Positions 22,645 through 25,211 of a stretch of DNA of 25,211 bases are shown one piece after another; position 1 is the stretch's first letter; each line of letters starts with the position of its first letter. Origin of the DNA: JABCPE02 sp963509715. GTDB lineage: Bacteria > Bacteroidota > Bacteroidia > Flavobacteriales > Weeksellaceae. The position numbers were made by a program, and so were the translations under genes. The stretch lies in contig CAUPCB010000023.1 in NCBI GenBank assembly GCA_963509715.1, positions 1 through 25,211 of the forward strand, read 5' to 3'. The notes under the pieces were generated by a model. It was not told the origin of the DNA. It saw nothing but the letters and a program-made list of their open reading frames with translations, and made no database searches.

Positions 22645-23871
22645 CTAATCTTGATACACTACATATTTAGTTCTTATCTTTTCAAAATCAGAAAGCCCTT
22701 TCTGCCATGTTTGTCGAATTTCTGCTTCGGATTTTCCTGCTATTATCTGCTTTCTGAGTTCATCCGTTCCTGCCAAGGTATCAAACCAATATTTGCCCTT
22801 TACATCTTTTAGGAAAAATGATTTTTGTGGATTTTTATAGTTTTTATAAGCCTTTATCACCCATTCCAAACTAAGCTCGCGCAGGTCTTTGTCATAGTTT
22901 CTCAAATCCTCTCCATAGCACAGCTGACCGTTTAGAAATGGATTTTTAGAACCAAAACTTGGCTTCGGAGTGAATTCATATTTCATATTCTTAATCCATG
23001 GCGAACCATAGATTTGGAAAGGAATATCTGTCCCTCGCCCTACGGAAACTTCCGCTCCTTCAAAGAAACACAAACTTGGGTAGAGATTGATGGCTTTGTC
23101 ATTCGGCAGGTTAGGCGACGGCTTTTCCAGAATTGGATAGCGGTTTTTCTTGTGGTAGCCTTTCATTTTTATGAGTGTATATTTCGCCTGAACTTTATTT
23201 TTAAGCCATTTTTCGCCATTTACCATTTTTCCGTATTCTCCTATGGTAAGCCCATAGACCACAGGCACTGGATGAAGCCCCACAAAAGAAGTCCATTCCT
23301 TTCTCAGCACCGGCCCGTCTGTATAGCCGTCATGCGGATTGGGTCTATCCAAAACGATGATTTCCACACCGTTTTCTGCTCCTGCTTCCATTACATAAGC
23401 AAGCGTAGATATATAGGTATAAAACCTAACTCCCCCGTCCTGAATATCGAACAAGATAACATCCAAATCTTTCATATGAGCAGGCGTAGGTTTTTTAGTA
23501 TTTGCATAAAGCGAAACTATCGGAATGCCTGTCTTGGTATCCACTCCATTTTTCACAACTTCCCCAGCATCTGCCACTCCACGAAAACCGTGTTCAGGAG
23601 CAAAAACCCTTTTTACGACTACTCCATTTTCTTTCAAAAAGTCTACGATACTTTGTTTTTTCTTATTGATAGTCACCAGCCCTGTCTGATTGGTCACCAC
23701 TCCCACAGATTTCCCTTTTAGCAGCGGCAGGTATTTTTCTGGTTGGTCTGCGCCTGTTACAAACTCCTCATTTTCTAAGTTTTTAGATTTTTGTGCATTA
23801 AAAAATTGATTATTTACAAAAAGCATTAGTATAATCAATACAAAATTTTTACTTTTGGCTCTTAAATTCAT
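22645..23871 (-). CDS. namZ: DUF1343 protein, exo-beta-N-acetylmuramidase NamZ type
   Basis: DUF1343 contains NamZ enzymes, which release N-acetylmuramic acid from the non-reducing end of peptidoglycan fragments in cell-wall recycling. The 408-residue product has a signal peptide (MNLRAKSKNFVLIILMLFVN, cleaved before QKSK at 27). Family blocks follow: GVVTNQTGLV (57-66), VFAPEHGFRG (89-98), FDIQDGGVRFYTYISTLAYV (141-160), VLDRPNP (173-179), and a C-terminal region with YPSLCFFEGAEVSVGRGTD. The Glu/His of APEHG and the Asp of FDIQD are the likely active-site residues. It is transcribed with comF. Its start is 4 nt from the start of the divergent permease gene. Confidence 0.9.
   Translation of the reverse strand: MNLRAKSKNFVLIILMLFVNNQFFNAQKSKNLENEEFVTGADQPEKYLPLLKGKSVGVVTNQTGLVTINKKKQSIVDFLKENGVVVKRVFAPEHGFRGVADAGEVVKNGVDTKTGIPIVSLYANTKKPTPAHMKDLDVILFDIQDGGVRFYTYISTLAYVMEAGAENGVEIIVLDRPNPHDGYTDGPVLRKEWTSFVGLHPVPVVYGLTIGEYGKMVNGEKWLKNKVQAKYTLIKMKGYHKKNRYPILEKPSPNLPNDKAINLYPSLCFFEGAEVSVGRGTDIPFQIYGSPWIKNMKYEFTPKPSFGSKNPFLNGQLCYGEDLRNYDKDLRELSLEWVIKAYKNYKNPQKSFFLKDVKGKYWFDTLAGTDELRKQIIAGKSEAEIRQTWQKGLSDFEKIRTKYVVYQD
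23850..23857 (+). promoter_or_regulatory. Candidate -7 box of the FtsX-like permease gene
   Basis: TACTTTTG matches TAnnTTTG exactly and ends 18 nt before the proposed TTG start at 23876. It lies inside the first codons of namZ on the other strand. Confidence 0.5.
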
Positions 23872-23875
23872 TATT

Positions 23876-25105
23876 TTGAAGTTTCCTATTTATTTTTCTA
23901 AAAAAATTGCGTTCTCCAAAGATAATAAAAATAATCTTTCACGCATAATTATTTTCATCGGAAGGCTGTCCGTTGCCCTAGGGATAGTGGTTTCACTGAT
24001 TACCATATCCACAGGACTCGGCTCTAAAAAAGCCATCAAAAACAAGATGGGCGATTTCAGCGGGCACATCTCCGTAAAATCTACGAAATCAAACGCTTCC
24101 TATAATTCTTCGGTTTTAGACCAAGAAAATTTTGACTTAAAGGAACTAAAAAAAATACCCGAAGTAGAAACGGCACAATCCTACGCCTCTCTCAGCGGAA
24201 TCCTCAGAACCAAAGAGAATTTTGCTGGAATTATCCTAAAAGGCGTGGGCAAGGATTTTGACAAAAATCGTTTCCAAAAATTCATCACCTCGGGCGAAAT
24301 CCCTGATTATACAGAAAAAGGATACAATAATGACATCATGCTTTCTGAGCAAATCGCCAAAGGCCTTCACCTGAAAGTAAATGACAGCATCACAGCCGTT
24401 TTCTCCAAAGAAGACCAAAAACCGATTTATAGAAAATTCGTAGTAAAAGGCATCTACAATACCGATATCAAACTCATCGATGAGCTATTTATCATCGGCG
24501 ATATCAACCATGTCCGTAAAATTCAGAATATGGGAAAAACCGACATCGGCGGCGTGGATATTTTCCTAAAAGATTTTGATAAAACTGATGCTGTTTTCCC
24601 ACAAGTAGAAAAAATCATTGGCTACAAAAACTACACAGAAAAAACTACTGACAAATACCCTCAAATCCTGCAATGGATAGAAATTTTTGACACGAATATC
24701 TCTGTAATTTTGGGCATTATGCTGGTAGTGGTGGTTATCAACATCATCATGGTGCTGCTGATTTTGATTATTGAAAGAACCAACTCCATCGGTGTGCTGA
24801 AAACCTTAGGCGCGGACAACAACCAAATTCGTGCGATATTCATCAACTACACCCTACTCATCATCATCCCTGGGCTGATTGTAGGAAATCTTATCGGCAT
24901 AGGTTTACTATTGATACAGAAATATTTTGGTATTATTAAACTCAACCCAAAAGAATACTACATCAGCACCGTGCCAGTGGATTTGAATTTAGGCTACATC
25001 CTTGCCCTTTCACTCGGAATATTGGTAGTTTCTGCCATATCGCTAATAGTACCCAGCTACCTCATCAGTAGAATTTCTCCTGCAAAAGTAGTGAAATACA
25101 ATTAG
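23876..25105 (+). CDS. LolC/LolE-like FtsX-family ABC transporter permease
   Basis: The 409-residue product has the four-helix FtsX/MacB-type layout: a helix at about 24-47, a large periplasmic domain (about 50-260), then three helices near the C-terminus (about 270-300, 320-350 and 370-398). The N-terminus KFPIYFSKKIAFSKDNKNNL and the motif GVLKTLGADNNQIRAIFI before helix 3 fit the LolC/E-type subfamily that extracts lipoproteins from the inner membrane. No ATPase gene is nearby, so the partner must be elsewhere. I choose TTG 23876-23878, since the family begins with this KFPxYFSKKIA block and the alternative TTG at 23855 lies in the -7 box. Confidence 0.82.
   Translation: MKFPIYFSKKIAFSKDNKNNLSRIIIFIGRLSVALGIVVSLITISTGLGSKKAIKNKMGDFSGHISVKSTKSNASYNSSVLDQENFDLKELKKIPEVETAQSYASLSGILRTKENFAGIILKGVGKDFDKNRFQKFITSGEIPDYTEKGYNNDIMLSEQIAKGLHLKVNDSITAVFSKEDQKPIYRKFVVKGIYNTDIKLIDELFIIGDINHVRKIQNMGKTDIGGVDIFLKDFDKTDAVFPQVEKIIGYKNYTEKTTDKYPQILQWIEIFDTNISVILGIMLVVVVINIIMVLLILIIERTNSIGVLKTLGADNNQIRAIFINYTLLIIIPGLIVGNLIGIGLLLIQKYFGIIKLNPKEYYISTVPVDLNLGYILALSLGILVVSAISLIVPSYLISRISPAKVVKYN
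23917..23924 (-). promoter_or_regulatory. Candidate -7 box of namZ-comF
   Basis: The reverse strand reads TATCTTTG (exact TAnnTTTG), 45 nt before the namZ ATG, and lies within the permease coding sequence. Confidence 0.4.
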
Positions 25106-25117
25106 TAACGATATTTT

Positions 25118-25143
25118 CATCAGCCATTTATAATCGGTTGATG
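25118..25143. terminator. Hairpin between convergent permease and right-edge gene
   Basis: CATCAGCC and GGTTGATG form an 8-bp stem including one G-U pair around a 10-nt loop. It lies 12 nt after the permease stop and 8 nt before the end of the minus-strand gene. U-tracts are poor, so termination is uncertain. Confidence 0.4.
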
Positions 25144-25151
25144 TGCCTTTA

Positions 25152-25211
25152 CTATTTAGTTACAAGGGTTCTCAGTGCCTTTTTTACAATATACTTGGTT
25201 TCTTTGGTAGG
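25152..25211 (-). CDS. Unidentified protein, C-terminal 19 residues only
   Basis: The reverse strand from the right edge reads PTKETKYIVKKALRTLVTK and then TAG (25152-25154). The open frame enters from beyond the window, and a hairpin lies just past the stop, as expected for a gene end. Basic and amphipathic; too short to name. It could also be a chance open frame. Confidence 0.4.
   Translation of the reverse strand, partial: PTKETKYIVKKALRTLVTK

Noticed and set aside
23014..23721. A 235-codon plus-strand open frame opposite namZ
   Set aside because: His/Cys/Phe-rich translation without any domain, fully covered by namZ on the minus strand; an antisense shadow.
1..25211. Mobile element, prophage, CRISPR array, tRNA, rRNA or defence island
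   Set aside because: No transposase, integrase, phage gene, spaced direct repeat array, cloverleaf or defence gene was found. The only duplication is the local one at 11512-12227, without element ends.

Overview
The window looks like a core-genome segment of a flavobacterium, most likely in the Weeksellaceae (Chryseobacterium/Riemerella/Bergeyella/Elizabethkingia group). The signs are low GC, Bacteroidota-type promoters (TAnnTTTG about 6 to 28 nt before starts), exported proteins cleaved before Gln (A|Q), lipoproteins with acidic residues after the Cys, and the ftsX–DUF3098 order. This placement rests on family recognition by eye, not on a search. I see no tRNA, rRNA, CRISPR array, IS element or prophage, and no gene-free stretch longer than 300 bases.

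Layout. 1-1113 (minus): ftsX, then a DUF3098 membrane protein cut by the window edge and lacking a normal start codon. 1244-3372 (plus): rsmA (broken by a single-base frameshift) and mgtE. 3428-4741 (minus): a beta-barrel-type outer-membrane protein gene, also frameshifted, and secG. 4864-8473 (plus): DUF2339 and DUF3999 membrane proteins, overlapping. 8474-9676 (minus): an RsmB/NOP-family rRNA methyltransferase ending directly against DUF3999. 9796-11454 (plus): a MuiA-like DUF4139 protein. 11512-13796 (minus): prfC followed by two tandem paralogous small membrane proteins. 13869-14984 (plus): a membrane-anchored metallo-beta-lactamase-fold hydrolase. 15042-15500 (minus): a lipocalin-like lipoprotein. 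15753-17574 (minus): lpxK overlapping a purine nucleoside phosphorylase gene. 17656-18765 (plus): an unrecognised lipoprotein. 18819-20919 (minus): HU, a 30-residue basic ribosomal-type protein (AURKAIP1/COX24, bS22/mS38-like) and an RNase E/G family gene. 20965-22011 (plus): mutY. 21988-23871 (minus): namZ-type DUF1343 and comF. 23876-25105 (plus): a LolC/E-like FtsX-family permease. 25152-25211 (minus): the last 19 residues of an unidentified protein.

Functional themes are envelope building and transport (FtsX, SecG, LpxK, NamZ, permease, outer-membrane protein, lipoproteins, MgtE), translation and RNA (RsmA, RsmB-like, RF3, RNase E/G, bS22-like) and DNA maintenance (HU, MutY). Most items are housekeeping and I did not find a convincing new multi-gene system. 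The most informative points are: (1) a fossil of the prfC 3' end between the two small membrane paralogs, showing how they duplicated; (2) a start-to-start divergent namZ/permease pair whose candidate promoters lie inside each other's genes; (3) a MuiA-like protein carrying TonB-receptor-like sequence motifs; (4) the tiny basic ORF between HU and RNase E/G; (5) three apparent single-base losses confined to the first 4.3 kb, which may be sequence errors.
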